A stretch of 64,000 nucleotides of DNA from Ceratopteris richardii (lineage: Eukaryota > Streptophyta > Polypodiopsida > Polypodiales > Pteridaceae). This document shows, piece by piece, positions 33,191 through 44,079 of the stretch (position 1 is its first letter; every line of letters begins with the position of its first letter). Location: NCBI GenBank assembly GCA_020310875.1, contig CM035407.1, positions 194,173,821 to 194,237,820 of the forward strand, read 5' to 3'. Made by a program: the position numbers and the translations under genes. Below the pieces are notes generated by a model, which saw only the letters and a list, made by a program, of their open reading frames with translations, did no database searches and had not been told where the DNA came from.

Positions 33191-34028
33191 CTCTGAGAAA
33201 TACTTGGCAAGACCCGAGTCACTCGGTCACGAAAAGCCACCCAAAAACCACACAGTCGCAAAAGATCATTAAAGGTACCCTTATATCTTCAAAACAAAGA
33301 ACTGATGTCTCCATGATTTAAAGCAATATTCTAACCTAAAACTCCTTTATTAAACTAATGCCGAGGACTTCGAGATTAGGCAGGGGGTAAAAGGAAGAAG
33401 CAAGGAAAAGTGAACTGCCTTTGAAGTCAACCAATGGGTTCCTAAGAAAACAATAGATGTAAGTGACTTCAAACCACCCGAAGAGCACACGATCGTGATG
33501 GATGGATTCTCGCGATGGAGGGCTGGAGACCCGCAAGTGACTCCAAGAAGACTAGGATGGAGGCTGGGACACGTGGATGTACAAAGGGCAAGAGGAAAGC
33601 CCGCGATGGATGAGGATGCGCTCAATCGTGACAGGCCTAGAATCAGTCATTTGATGGACAGAAGGTGAGCAATCAATCGCGCGATGGACAGAAGTTAGAT
33701 GAGCAATCAGTCACGTGATGGACAGAAGATAGGCTGTGATGGACAGAAGATAGGCCGCAATCCACTCCTAGAAACTCGCGATGCCTGGAAGGTGGACACC
33801 CAAGACACGTGGACAATCCACAGCGCTAGCCTAGAAATCAGCGATAGATACTCTTCGATTGACTGGATAAGGGTGCCCCATGTCTAGCTCCCCAATTGGC
33901 TGATGTGTGCATGGCGGATCAATCCGAGGTTGATATCAACCATGATGATAGAGCACATATTTATCAACCATGAGCAGATTAAACCCGTGATCGACTACCG
34001 GAAGCCCGTGATTGACTACCGGCTTCTT
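33191..34028. other. GC-richer stretch, possible LINE leader
   Basis: More GC-rich than its surroundings. Two overlapping minus-strand frames near 33336-33625 have no recognised domain. Four copies of GTGATGGACAGAAG-like words with GAGCAATCA spacers occur at about 33650-33750. It may be the 5' part of the minus-strand LINE relic. Confidence 0.35.
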
Positions 34029-34800
34029 TGCCTCTTTTGAAAACAGTTTCAGAAAACTCTCTATGACATGATCATTTTCCTTACATTATTTGCAAAACTT
34101 TTGCCTTTCTGTTTTCTTCTCAGCTTTTTCTTTCTCCTTCAATTGTGCATCATTAGAAGATTTTTGCTTATTAGTAGATGAGCTCCATTTTCCTTTGCCC
34201 TTCTGACTAGCTAAGAAAGCTTGATATGCAACACTCATAATTGTCCTATTCTGCTTGGACCAATTTTCGTGCAACAAAATAGAGACTAACCCCTAAAATG
34301 TTAAGGCATTTGAATTGCCTTTCATCATCAATAGAAGGGTAGAAGAAAAACTTTGATATGAATATGGAAGATGATTAAGAACAGTCTACACAAGTGAACT
34401 ATCTAACAAGACTTGATCAGCAAAAATCAACTCTTTTTCCAAATATTTGATCTTTGTAAAAAGAAAATCCATAAAATGTCCTTCACTCATATGCTCACTG
34501 TCCAAATGTTTTCAGAGGCAAGCAATACTGGACAAATTTCTTACCTAATATAAAGTTTTAAGCATATCCCAAGCATCCTTTGTTGTCTTACAAGAGCAAA
34601 TCTAAAGGATAACTACATGTTTGATAGAGAAAACCATCAATGCATGTGCTTGAGCATATCTACCACCTCGACAAAGTTTCTCTAAAGTAGATGCAGTAGG
34701 CACCACATCACAAACAAGAATCTAAAGACCATCATCTTCAATGCCATCTTCATCACCTCAAATAACTATAGTTGCATGTGTAGTAGGACATTTTTCAACA
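34029..34800 (-). pseudogene. copia gag fragment, minus strand
   Basis: Reverse-oriented copy of the gag that follows on the plus strand. Both encode VAYQAFLASQKGKGKWSSS or its sister VADQAFLASQKGKCKWSSSS, then a Lys-rich stretch and KFCK, the start of the zinc knuckle. The two copies face each other head to head with the junction near 34800, forming inverted arms of about 400 bp or more. Several stops. Confidence 0.75.
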
Positions 34801-35402
34801 ACACATGAATGATGGAGATTCCATGGATATTTTTTTGACAAAGATCAAAGATTTGAAGGAGCACTTGAGCTCTCCTAATGAAGTCTTGCCTGACAATTCA
34901 CTTGTGCAAACTATTCTGAATGGTCTTACAGATTCATATCAAAGTTTTACTTCTACCCTTCAATTAATGATGGAAGGCAATCCAAATGCCTTAACATATT
35001 AGGGGTTAGTCTCTGTTTTGTTACAAGAAGATCAATCTAGGTAGAACAGGTCCATTATACGTGTTGCTGATCAAGCTTTCCTGGCTAGTCAGAAGGGCAA
35101 ATGTAAATGGAGCTCTTCTAGTAGTAAGCAGAAATCTGCTAATTCTGCACAATCAAAGAAGGATGACAGAGATGAGAAGAAAACAGAAAAGAAAAAATTG
35201 TTTTGCAAATACTGTAAAGGAAATGATCATGTCATAAAGAGTTGTCCAAAACTGGTTGCAAAAGAGGCAAAGAAGAAAGAGGCTAGAATGGTTGTTGCAG
35301 AGGCCTCTACACCCAAAATAGAAATTGCTAATCTTTTGCATAATGAAGAATGGGCATTTACTACTATGACCGATCTTCACATGAATAGTATATGTCTAAA
35401 GT
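34801..35402 (+). pseudogene. copia gag fragment, plus strand
   Basis: Starts MNDGDSMDIFLTKIKDLKEH, then LPDNSLVQTILNGLTDSYQS, a stop near 35000, ADQAFLASQKGKCKWSSSS, and the zinc knuckle CKYCKGNDHVIKSC (C-x2-C-x4-H-x4-C, intact) followed by a Lys/Glu-rich tail. This UBN2-type gag belongs to a copia family distinct from A, C and F. The N-terminus is missing at the inversion junction. Confidence 0.8.
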
Positions 35403-36114
35403 AGACTCAGATGTTTGGTACTTTGATAGTGGGGCAACCAAACATATTACCTCACAGTGCAGTTTCTTCACTTCATTTGAGCATGCCCCAATAGGGAATA
35501 TTGTCACATGTGCCACAAACTCCTATTATTTATGGGAGTTGATAAGATCATTCTGAATACTATTGATGGTAGTTCTTTTACATTATCAGATGCTTTATTT
35601 GTGCCAAGGATCAAGAAAAATCTGTTATCAATTTCACCATTATCCAAAATTGGCTTGGTTGTGAAATTTGTTGATGACAGATGTACAATTCATGATTTGT
35701 CAAATGCCAACATCATTATTGCTTCTGGAATTTTATGTAGTGGCCTAAATAAGCTCATGAATAATGCAAAATATGTAAATGATTCAGCATGTGGAGTTCA
35801 AGATTCTCAGGCTATGTCATGTGAAAAGCTTTGGCATGTAGGCTTTGGTCATCTGAATTTTGCTAGTTTGCTATGCCTGCAAAAATTGGAAATGGTGTCC
35901 TCTTTGGACAAACTTGAGGCATCTAGTAAACATGTATTCCAAGATTGTATTTTGGGAAAAATACAACATTCCTCCTTCACAAAAGATAGTTCAGTTCGAG
36001 CTACTTAGGAATTGCAACTTGTTCATAGTGATGTTTGTGGTCCTATGCAGACACCTTCTTTTGGGAACTATCTTTACTCGGTGACTTTCATCGATGATTT
36101 TTCCAAGCATGTGG
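35403..36114 (+). pseudogene. copia protease and integrase N-terminal part
   Basis: DSDVWYFDSGATKHIT (aspartic protease, D-S-G intact) near 35410, a frameshift near 35500, ALFVPRIKKNLLSISPLSK, LWHVGFGHLNFASLLCLQKL (GAG-pre-integrase), a stop near 36006, LVHSDVCGPMQ and FIDDFSKHV. The sequence is cut at 36114 in the first integrase core motif by the LTR of element D. Confidence 0.82.
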
Positions 36115-36848
36115 TGTCACTCTAGCACAATGGCGAGTACCAATGTGAGGAGCTTCACCTCATAAATGTCAATCCACGGAGATGTGAGGACCGGTATGAA
36201 GACCATGAGCAAGTGATGGCACAAGTGCGTGAGTGAAAGCATACAAGCATGCACACACATAGACACACAGGCGCACAAGGTAAGAGCAAAGAGTGGAACA
36301 ATGGAAGGACTTCGATTACAAAAGAACTCTCTTACAAGGCTGAAATCTACAACAAGCTAACCCCAAAATGAGCTCTCCAGCCCTTTTTAGAGTTTTTTGA
36401 GTAGTTTTGGCCCTGTCCAGACCTAATGTCCGGCCTAGTTCAAAATTAGGTTCTAGGGCTTATTTGGGGGCTCAAAATGGTATTTACAATGGTTTTTAGT
36501 GATAAAAATCACTATTTTTATAGGGATTTCTTATGCAAATTTGACATGTGCTTCTTGGAGCTCCCTACATGATCCTTCTTCTTGTGTGTCCACTTCATTG
36601 ATGTGCTTCCATGCTTGATACTTCTAGTACTCCTCAAGCTCAAGGACTCCTTGGCTTGAACAAAATGGAGTTGTAAAAATAGAAAATGGTATTTACAATG
36701 GTTTTTAGTGATAAAAATCACTATTTTTATAGGGATTTCTTATGAAAATTTGACATGTGCTTCTTGGAGCTCCCTACATGCTCCTTCTTCTTGTGTGTCC
36801 ACTTCATTGATGCGCTTCCATGCTTGTGCATGACCTTGACTATCAGCA
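36115..36848 (-). mobile_element. 3' LTR of element D
   Basis: 734 bp; on the plus strand TGTCACTCTAGCAC to GACTATCAGCA. It aligns with the LTRs of element B (shared GTCAATCCACGGAGATGTGA, GGCTGAAATCTACAACAAGC, TTTTGGCCCTGTCCAGACCT). The left boundary is placed where copia integrase sequence stops; it could shift by five bases because the partner LTR is outside the window. Confidence 0.8.
36476..36840. repeat. tandem duplication inside the D LTR
   Basis: A block of about 205 bp (AATGGTATTTACAATGG ... CCTTCTTCTTGTGTGTCCAC) occurs twice, from about 36476 and about 36682. Element B LTRs have one copy. The unit includes the inverted word AGTGATAAAAATCACT. Confidence 0.8.
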
Positions 36849-37084
36849 CTCCCACCCTCTAGAGTGTGTCGTCCTTGACATACCCTTTTTGTAGTGGTTG
36901 TTCCATGTAGTACTTTGAGAGGTAAGGTTCCTCATGCCTTCACCAGAGCGGTCTGTCTTCCACCTGTAGCAAGGTCCATTTCCTTTTCTTCAGTTTGTAA
37001 CTGCTAGCCCATGGACGTGTTTTTCCCTTTGCATGTAGCTCTTCCTTGTATTCCAGCATAAATGTGTTTTTGTGAGCTTCCAAA
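36849..37084 (-). other. PPT and 3' non-coding region of D, first part
   Basis: Begins with the polypurine tract (CTAGAGGGTGGGAG on the element's strand, 36849-36862), then sequence matching 14880-15110 of element B. It is interrupted at 37085-37089 (AAATG) by element E and resumes at 55189. Confidence 0.75.
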
Positions 37085-37089
37085 AAATG

Positions 37090-38140
37090 TGTTGAGCCCA
37101 TAAAAGTCATAATGGTCAAAGTCAACCACAATCAAGTCAAATGCAATCAAAGTCAAAAGGTCAAAGTCAAATCGGTCAAAGTCAATATGGTCAAGGCCAA
37201 AGTCAACATGGGCAAAGTCAAAGTGTTCAAAGCGCAAGTGACAAGGTGCGCAGGTAGTGCACAATTAATTGTCCACAAAGGGTGAATTGGAGAAAGTGGG
37301 TTGGAGGTTGCAAAGGTATTTCTCTAAGTTCCCTAAGGTTCAAAGTTTTTTTAAAGTGTTTTGGAAGGTTCAAGTGAACCCTCTCTTATGTGAAAAAGTG
37401 AATTGAAGACTTGAAAGGAAAATGTGAAGGTACGTGAAGCGGCAGCGTATGCAGAAGTGAAAGTATGCCCCCTCAATTAAAATTTTATTTTTAGTCTACA
37501 GTCACTACAAGACAAAACAGGGAGTCGTTCGCTGCCCACTTTTGGAGACAATCTTGGGACATCAAAGTGAGCACCAAGATACTCTTGCAATTAGGAGCGT
37601 ACGTGAATCGACACTCAAATCAAGGCAAGGACTATTCTTGGACAATTCTAAGTGTAAGCAAGAGTAAGCATAGTCTAAGCAAGGTAAGAGAGAGAAGTGC
37701 AAGAGACACACAGTGTGCGACGCAGAGAAGTGAAGTGCAAGGTGTGCATGAAGAGTGACCAAGGAAGTGTGCAGAGAAGTGCTAAGCTAGTACCCCAAGG
37801 TTCCCAAGGTCTTATTGAAGTGTGCACGTGCCGACAAAAGGTACCCATCCCTCCCCCTTCGTGGAAGCTTGGTGCAAGGTGTGCACAAGTGCAGGCTTGG
37901 AGAAGGTGGAGGTTTGGTGCAGAGGAGGCCGGCAGCAACAAGTCCCTTGGGTATTTGGTATTTTGTAATTGAGCACTCTGTGGGATTTTGCAGAGAAGCA
38001 TTGGATTGTATTGTGCTTCAACATTCTATGTGTCTTATTATAACCAATCGACAGAGGCTTTCAGTGTGTATCTTTCTTCTTGTCTTCCCCTTGTCTCCTA
38101 CAAATACTCAAATCCCTTCTTTTCCAAGAATCCCCCAACA
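37090..38140 (+). mobile_element. 5' LTR of element E
   Basis: 1051 bp, TGTTGAGCCCATAAAAG to AATCCCCCAACA. The first 170 bp are built from GTCAAAGTCAA-type short repeats in both LTRs. Several percent divergence from the 3' LTR by eye (for example TCAAATCGGTC against TGAAACCGATC), so E is clearly older than copia F inside it. Confidence 0.92.
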
Positions 38141-38143
38141 AAA

Positions 38144-38163
38144 TTTGGCACGCCCGGTGGGAC
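38144..38163 (+). other. primer-binding site region of element E
   Basis: TTTGGCACGCCCGGTGGGAC starts three bases after the LTR. This form is common in plant gypsy elements; I cannot assign the tRNA with certainty. Confidence 0.65.
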
Positions 38164-38301
38164 TCCAAGGAGATTTGAGCATAGGAGAAGATATATTCCA
38201 ATTGGAGAAGCAATATTCAAGTGTCGACAGTACTACTTCAGTGGACTAAGAGGTACATATTCTTATCAATTATCTCATACTAATAGAACTATGAACAGCC
38301 C

Positions 38302-39659
38302 ATGACTGCAACCCGATCCAAAACATTGAGGGTCACCTGCAAGCAAACAAGAAGGAAGGCTGTTAGAAGTTCCTCTAGTCCACTTTCATCAACTTCATCT
38401 GTAAGGAGCATGGCTGGTCAGGTAGACTTGGAAACCCTACTATCAAGATTAAATATAAAATTTCCTTCTTTCAAAGGCCTAGCTCAGGAAGATCTGGACG
38501 AGCACACTAGAAGGTTTTTAGCACTATGCAAAACTAGAGGCTTAATGGGAAGAGAGGATGCCTTTTTAATACTCTTCCCTGCTACATTAGAAGGATTAGC
38601 AGATAAATGAGCCAGTTTGCTGAGAACCATTTTACAACTTGGGACTTAATGAAAGATGCATTCAAAAATCAATTTAAACATGGAAATACTACAGAGATCA
38701 TCATAGAGGAACTAGAAAAATTGAGATTAGGTCCAAGTGAAAAGTTCCTAGAGTTTGTGACTAGGGCCAAGGCACCAATGGCTAAATTGCCAGATCCACC
38801 ACATGATTTTTTTGTTAAGAAATGGTTAGCTAAGCCACTTGCAATGGCCACCCAATGTAAAATCAAGGAATCAGTGTTGCCTACAGCCTCCATAGAGGAA
38901 TTCATCAACACAGCTACACGATTGGAACAGATAAGGCAACAGTATGGAGCAACTTCTTCTCAACTACCATATTCTATAGAAATGGAGGATCCAGTAATCT
39001 AGCTAAGGAAAGAGCTGGAGGGCTTAAAAAGGAATAAGCCCTACAAAGAGGAGGAGAATGTTGTTACTCAGTTGAGAAGGGAGATTGAAGCACTAAAGCT
39101 CCAAAAGGAGGAGGAGGCCCAAGCAGAGGAATTGGCTCAGCTGCGACAAGAGTTGTAGGAACTCAAAGGAGGTGGCATCAAGAGTGGACTTTGGTGTACC
39201 ATGTGCAGTAAGCAAGGGTATATAGTAAGTGAATGTCCTCTGTTAAGTGTGACTTGCCAACTATGCAGGAAAGATGGTCATGAGGCCCAAGAATGCCAAT
39301 CAAGAGGAATGCCTACAACAACATATTGGACACTGGAGGAACCCTACCACCAGCAAATGGCTGCACCCAATCAAGGTAACAATTACAACCCTGGACAGAG
39401 GAATAACTTTGGAAATGGGCCTAGGAGACCAATCATTTGTTTCAGATGTGGAGAATGTGGGCACTATCAAAGTAGGTGCACTCTACCAAAAAATGCCCCT
39501 CCTTGCAGAAACTGCCAAGAGGCCAGAGACCACTATACAAATTGTTGTCCTAAGAACCAAGCCTCTTCATCTGGGCCACACATTCAAATGATTTCTGTGC
39601 ACAAAGAAGAAAGGTTAGATCAAGTCAATGAACCATCACCCTCTACTAGGGTGGTGTAG
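38302..39659 (+). pseudogene. element E gag with four zinc knuckles
   Basis: Open from MTATRSKTLRVTCKQ at 38302; it meets a stop at 38608 where the frame shifts into 38607-39002 (an ATGA overlap that could be mutation or recoding). Retrotransposon-gag motifs are NIKFPSFKGLAQEDLDEHTR, HFTTWDLMKDAFKNQF and RLGPSEKFLEFVTRAKAPM. A coiled-coil-like Glu/Lys/Leu stretch with stops follows (39000-39160), then four Cys knuckles: CTMCSKQGYIVSEC (Tyr for His), CQLCRKDGHEAQEC, CFRCGECGHYQSRC and CRNCQEARDHYTNC (x5 spacing). Two knuckles are canonical. Four is more than the usual one or two for plant gypsy gag. Confidence 0.85.
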
Positions 39660-39968
39660 TTAGAAGAAATTGAATCTTTTACAATGCAGACAAGAAGCAA
39701 GGGAAAGGCTCAAGTAGATATAGTTCAAGAATAAAGAATTGATGGATTGAACAAAGACAAAGAGACATCTGAAGACAAGGCCACCGCATGTGCAGATACA
39801 AGGCGAAAAGGAGATCTCATATGTACCAGTGATGCCATTGGGCATGCATTCAACAGGGCTCATGAAGAGTTTGATAAGTCAATTGGACCCATGCTCTTAA
39901 GGAATCAGAGGCTTCAAAACTACTCAAGTCCATGAAAAAGGAGGTTAGTATTTTTTTATTTAATAAAG
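39660..39968 (+). other. gag-protease linker of element E
   Basis: About 300 bp with the remnant frame KDKETSEDKATACADTRRKG and FNRAHEEFDKSIGPML; no domain recognised. A stop closes gag at 39657-39659. Confidence 0.5.
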
Positions 39969-40508
39969 ATGGATGGGAAATTTAGGTCAGAACTCTTGCA
40001 GATAATTGATGAGGCTTCCACTACAAGTTTGGTGGCAAAGACTGCTGTTATACATAAAGGTAAGATTGTAGGGGAAGCACCCCTTACAGATTATAAAAGT
40101 CCTCGACTGACAGTATCTATCAAAGGTCATGAGTTTCAAGGAGTTATTGTGGATGGTGGTTCTAGCATTAACTTGATGCCTGAACATACAATGGAAAAGA
40201 TTGGCCTAAACCCTTCAAGGCCCGCAAATTTCACTATTACTTTGGCAGTTCAAAGCAAAGTAAGGCTCTTAGGAGTGATCCCAAAAGTTCCACTTGAAGT
40301 ACAAGGTAATCTCTTCATTCTGGATTTTGTGGTTTTAAGACTGCCCTAGGTTGAAGGAGGATTTCCCCTCTTAATTGGAAGACCATGGCTGAGGCATGCA
40401 AGTGTCATCCATGATTGGGGCAAAGACACTATGTGGGTACAAAAGAAAGGGCAAGAGCTGACTTAGATACATTTAGAAGAGGGCCTAGATAATCAAGGGA
40501 ACACCAGC
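39969..40508 (+). pseudogene. element E aspartic protease
   Basis: Retropepsin cleaving the Gag-Pol polyprotein. Strand pattern LTVSIKGHEFQGVIVDGGSS then INLMPEHTMEKIG, and after a stop at 40347-40349 FPLLIGRPWLRHASVIHDWG. The active site reads V-D-G-G-S rather than D-S/T-G-A; D-G-G/D-L-G-A variants followed by INLMP occur in plant gypsy proteases, so this may be natural. Length and position between gag and RT are normal. Confidence 0.82.
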
Positions 40509-41312
40509 ATGATGCAAACAGTTGGCATTTGCATGGAACCAGAAACCAAGGACCAAACCCAAACAGATTTTCAGGAAGAAGAGGATATTCTAAATTGGCT
40601 CCAAGCAGGCAACTCTTCCTCTTGTTTTGGAATTTTTCTTAATAATTCTCGCACAGCTGAAGGTTATGAGGAAAACCAGGAGAAAGTTCAGGTTGATGGA
40701 TTAGGAGAGCCCATCACAGACCACAGAAGGGGTAGGAAGACACCCCTCAAATACAACTTGGAGGAGGAGGTAACAACAATAGAGAAGGAAGTTTCAAAAG
40801 CTAAAGACAAGGTAAAACATACTAGTGAAGAATGCTCTTTCCCAATTCAAGAAATCCCTGCAGGATGGATGCAGGATAAGGAGGAATGCATTGAGATCCA
40901 AAATACCCGTGCTTATGAAACAATGAACGAAAAGCTTGCAGAAGAAAACAAGGATGGAGATGATCAAGTAGATAATATGGTGGAGAGAAACCCTATCAAA
41001 GAAATACAATTAGGCACTCAAGACAATTATCATCTAGTTCTGGTGGCCACTTGGTTGTGGAGCCACCCAGGGCTCCTGGAAAAGGTAAAATCCTTCTTGA
41101 CCCACTATACAGATGTTTTTGCATGGCATTATAAAGACTTAGAAGGAGTGCTTGCCAGTTATGGAGAGCATAGAATCCCCCCGGTTGAGGGAGCCAAACC
41201 AATATGAGGAAAGGGTTATAGACTTAACCCAAAATATGCTGAAGGTGTCTATGTGGAAATACAGAAGATGGAGGATGCAGGAATCATCATTCCTGTGGAA
41301 CACTCAGAGTGG
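40509..41312 (+). pseudogene. element E linker and RT N-terminus
   Basis: Open 40509-41207 (232 codons), mostly acidic linker, then the start of the RT region: HYTDVFAWHYKDLEGVLASY and EHRIPPVEGAKPI. A TGA at 41205-41207 interrupts, then the same frame gives GYRLNPKYAEGVYVEIQKME and DAGIIIPVEHSEW, the finger subdomain. The frame is cut at 41312 by copia F and continues at 47746 (LSPMVIVPKK). Confidence 0.87.
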
Positions 41313-42323
41313 TGTTGGAGCAAGACAATCAACAAATTGTGATTATACAAAGGGTAGAAATAAAGACATGAAGAGAAGATTGAAGATCAATGTCATGAAT
41401 TGAAGGAAAGAATCAGATAGTAAAGTTCTTTGATCAAATGTACATTAGTTCTATAAGATACTTCAATATACTTGAAGTAATTACGAGTTAGGACTTGTAT
41501 ATATATATAAGTACATGTTTGTAATGGAGAGAGATATAGAGAAGTGAGTTGAGAGGAATTAGTGATGTACATTGTACAAATCATCCATCAGATGTATGAA
41601 GAATATAGATAAGTGAAAATTTCAGATTTGGCGCGTCGATCTTCTCTCCCATTCTCCTTCTGTGTTTAATCTTTTGAGAAATCCTTCTGCACGTATCTAA
41701 GTCCATAGCTAATCTATCTATGGCTAGAATTTGAGAGGCTAATTGTAATCAAGTTGAGAGAATTTAGTTTAGGAACATTCATATGTGATGATGTTCTGAA
41801 AGTCGACAAAACTGGCGCAGATTTCATGTTCAAAGAAATGAACATTACTCAGTGTGTGGTGTAAAGTTTTACACAAGTGAGGGCTTAAAATCTAAGTTGG
41901 AAGGTAAGCCATCTATGGCTAAAAGATCTTGATCAAATGGGTTTGACATTGTGAGAGCTGTAGCTAAGAAGTTGCAGGTGTCAAAGTCGCTACTACAGAG
42001 AAGGTGTGTTACACATAGGTAACTTGTTTGTATGATTTCTCAGAGTATACTAAACCATTTGCAGAGATTTAAGTTGGAGAAGGTGCGCATCCTTAAGGCA
42101 AAGTAGTCTACAAAGTTTTATAAAAAACTTTACACAAATGATTAGTCAATTAAGGAGTAATCTGCAGCAGACTTTTCTAAGAAGTTGAATTTTTCAGAAT
42201 AATCAATTTTCTGATAAATTGGTGAATGATCTCTAAATTTGGTGGAGTCTAAAGTTGATCTTGATATAGAGGTGGTCTAAATTCAAGGTTAACTTGTTCT
42301 TTGGAGATTAACACTCTCCATCA
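41313..42323 (+). mobile_element. 5' LTR of copia F
   Basis: TGTTGGAGCAAGACAATC to CACTCTCCATCA, 1011 bp. The run TATATATATATAA at 41498-41510 is a good TATA box. Nearly identical to 46729-47740. Confidence 0.95.
41498..41510 (+). promoter_or_regulatory. TATA box of copia F
   Basis: TATATATATATAA, conserved in the 3' LTR at 46914-46926, about 185 bp into the LTR. Confidence 0.6.
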
Positions 42324-42324
42324 G

Positions 42325-42336
42325 TGGTATCAGAGC
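42325..42336 (+). other. primer-binding site of copia F
   Basis: TGGTATCAGAGC, exact complement of the initiator tRNA-Met 3' end, one base after the LTR. Confidence 0.95.
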
Positions 42337-42546
42337 AGGTTGTGTCAAAATTGAAGTGAAGAAGACTCCGACTACTGCAGAAATACAAATCTTTACATCT
42401 TGAAGGTGCAAAAGGATAAAGGTTGAAGAAAACTTGAAAGTAGACACATTGAAGCTATCAAAAGGATCAGAAGGAGCGAGATTCAAAGTCAAGGTACATT
42501 TATTTCTCATAAAGATTAAAGAGTTGACAATACAGGTAAAGAAATA

Positions 42547-44079
42547 ATGGGAGTTAGTCTCCAAATTGAGAAGCTGGATAGAGAGAACTATCCTGCATGG
42601 TCAATGAGAATGGAAGCTCATCTTATGAGCAAAGATTTGATGGGATACATCACAGGAGATGAAGAAAAGCCAGAATTTAGAGACTCTAGTGTTCCAACTA
42701 GAGAAGAGCTTGCAGACTTGAAGAATTGGATGAAGAAGGATGCTCAAGCAAGGAGCATAATCTACATGGCAGTCAATGACTATTTGCTTCCTCACATTAG
42801 AGGACTTGAAAGTGCAAGTGATATTTGGAATGCTTTGGAGGAGCATTTCCAAAACACAACCAAATCAAGGAAGGCTTCACTATGGGCAGAATTTACTACC
42901 TTCAAGAAGAAGGCCTCACAATCAATCTCTGATTATGTGACAAAGATGAAGGACATTGCAGATTCTCTAGGTACAGTGGATGAAGATATTGAAGAAGACA
43001 AATTGGTAAGACAAATTCTCACAGGGCTAAGAGGAGATGAGAAGTGGAAGCCTTTCATTTTATCTACAGAACTTTCATTAGATCACTTTACTCCTGATTT
43101 GAATCAATTGTTAGGTCATATGCTAACTTTTGAGAATGATATCAAAGGAGATGTTGATAAGAGTGCAGGTCATGCAATGTACTCTAAAGACAAGAAGAAA
43201 GCTAACAAAGGAAAGCAACAATCAGGTGAAGAAGAAGGTACTTCAAACCAAGCAAATTTCATAAGAGGAAAAGGAAATGGCAAAAGTAGAGGAAGAGGCA
43301 AAAACAACAAAGATAATGCAAGAGCTTGTTGGATATGTGGTAAGACCAATCATCTATCTCATGATTGTTGGCACAATAATCAGAATAATAGTAATTATCA
43401 AAATTTTAATCAAAGAGCAAGAGGTGGTAGATTTCAGAGAGGAAACTTCAGAGGTAGAGGTGGTAGGAATTCTTTTGGAAGAGGTGGAGGAAGAAGCTTC
43501 CAAAATCAATCCTATAATAACACCTACTACAACTATGCATCAGATCAGAAGGAGGACTCGACTCTCATTATGAATGCAACATGTGAAACCTCACATGAGG
43601 ACATGAGAGTGTTCTATATTGATTCAAGATGTAGTAATCATTTAAGTGGAAATATTGCTTTGATGACTGATTTAGATCATAATGCAATTAACCATATAGT
43701 TCAGACAGGTGATAATACAAAGCATAAGGTAAAGTCAATTGGTTCAGTCAAAGCTAAAGATGGGAGCACTCTTCTGAGTAAGGTTCTTTATGTTCCCACA
43801 ATCCCAAAGAATTTGATCAGTGTAGGTCAAATTGTGGAAAAAGGATATGAGGTAAGGTTCACCAATGATGGAGTTTATGTTGAAGACCCTAGTCAAGGGT
43901 ATAAACAAGTTGTTACAGGAAAGAAAGAAGGAAGGCTCTTCACATTGAAGGTACAAGGAAATGTTGGACATGCTATGTTCACATATGGAGAGCAGAAGGT
44001 GTCAGAATTGGATCTTTGGCACAAAAGACTTGGACACTTTAATGAAAGAGGTATTAAAGAAATGATTAACAATGATTAA
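42547..44079 (+). CDS. copia F gag, protease and GAG-pre-integrase
   Basis: 510 codons from ATG at 42547 (MGVSLQIEKLDRENYPAWSM), about 210 bp after the PBS. Gag core to about residue 200 (KKDAQARSIIYMAVNDYLLP, KLVRQILTGLRGDEKW), a Gly/Arg-rich RNA-binding tail with the zinc knuckle CWICGKTNHLSHDC at about 261-274, the protease with active site YIDSRCSNHLSGN near 357 (Gly of D-S-G changed to Arg, probably damaging), KVLYVPTIPKNLISVGQIVE, and the start of GAG-pre-integrase (LDLWHKRLGHFNERGIKEM). It stops at a TAA created by a 10-base tandem duplication (AATGATTAAC at 44061-44070 and 44071-44080). Without it the frame would run into the next ORF. Confidence 0.93.
   Translation: MGVSLQIEKLDRENYPAWSMRMEAHLMSKDLMGYITGDEEKPEFRDSSVPTREELADLKNWMKKDAQARSIIYMAVNDYLLPHIRGLESASDIWNALEEHFQNTTKSRKASLWAEFTTFKKKASQSISDYVTKMKDIADSLGTVDEDIEEDKLVRQILTGLRGDEKWKPFILSTELSLDHFTPDLNQLLGHMLTFENDIKGDVDKSAGHAMYSKDKKKANKGKQQSGEEEGTSNQANFIRGKGNGKSRGRGKNNKDNARACWICGKTNHLSHDCWHNNQNNSNYQNFNQRARGGRFQRGNFRGRGGRNSFGRGGGRSFQNQSYNNTYYNYASDQKEDSTLIMNATCETSHEDMRVFYIDSRCSNHLSGNIALMTDLDHNAINHIVQTGDNTKHKVKSIGSVKAKDGSTLLSKVLYVPTIPKNLISVGQIVEKGYEVRFTNDGVYVEDPSQGYKQVVTGKKEGRLFTLKVQGNVGHAMFTYGEQKVSELDLWHKRLGHFNERGIKEMINND

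Noticed and set aside
32884..33321. 145-codon plus-strand ORF
   Set aside because: It is the shadow of the minus-strand LINE ORF1 relic; the minus-strand frames show recognisable DUF4283-type and zinc-knuckle motifs.
37697..38305. Overlapping ORFs of 90-150 codons in the E LTR
   Set aside because: They occur in both LTRs but differ in frame-breaking changes, have no domain, and overlap the LTR end and PBS.
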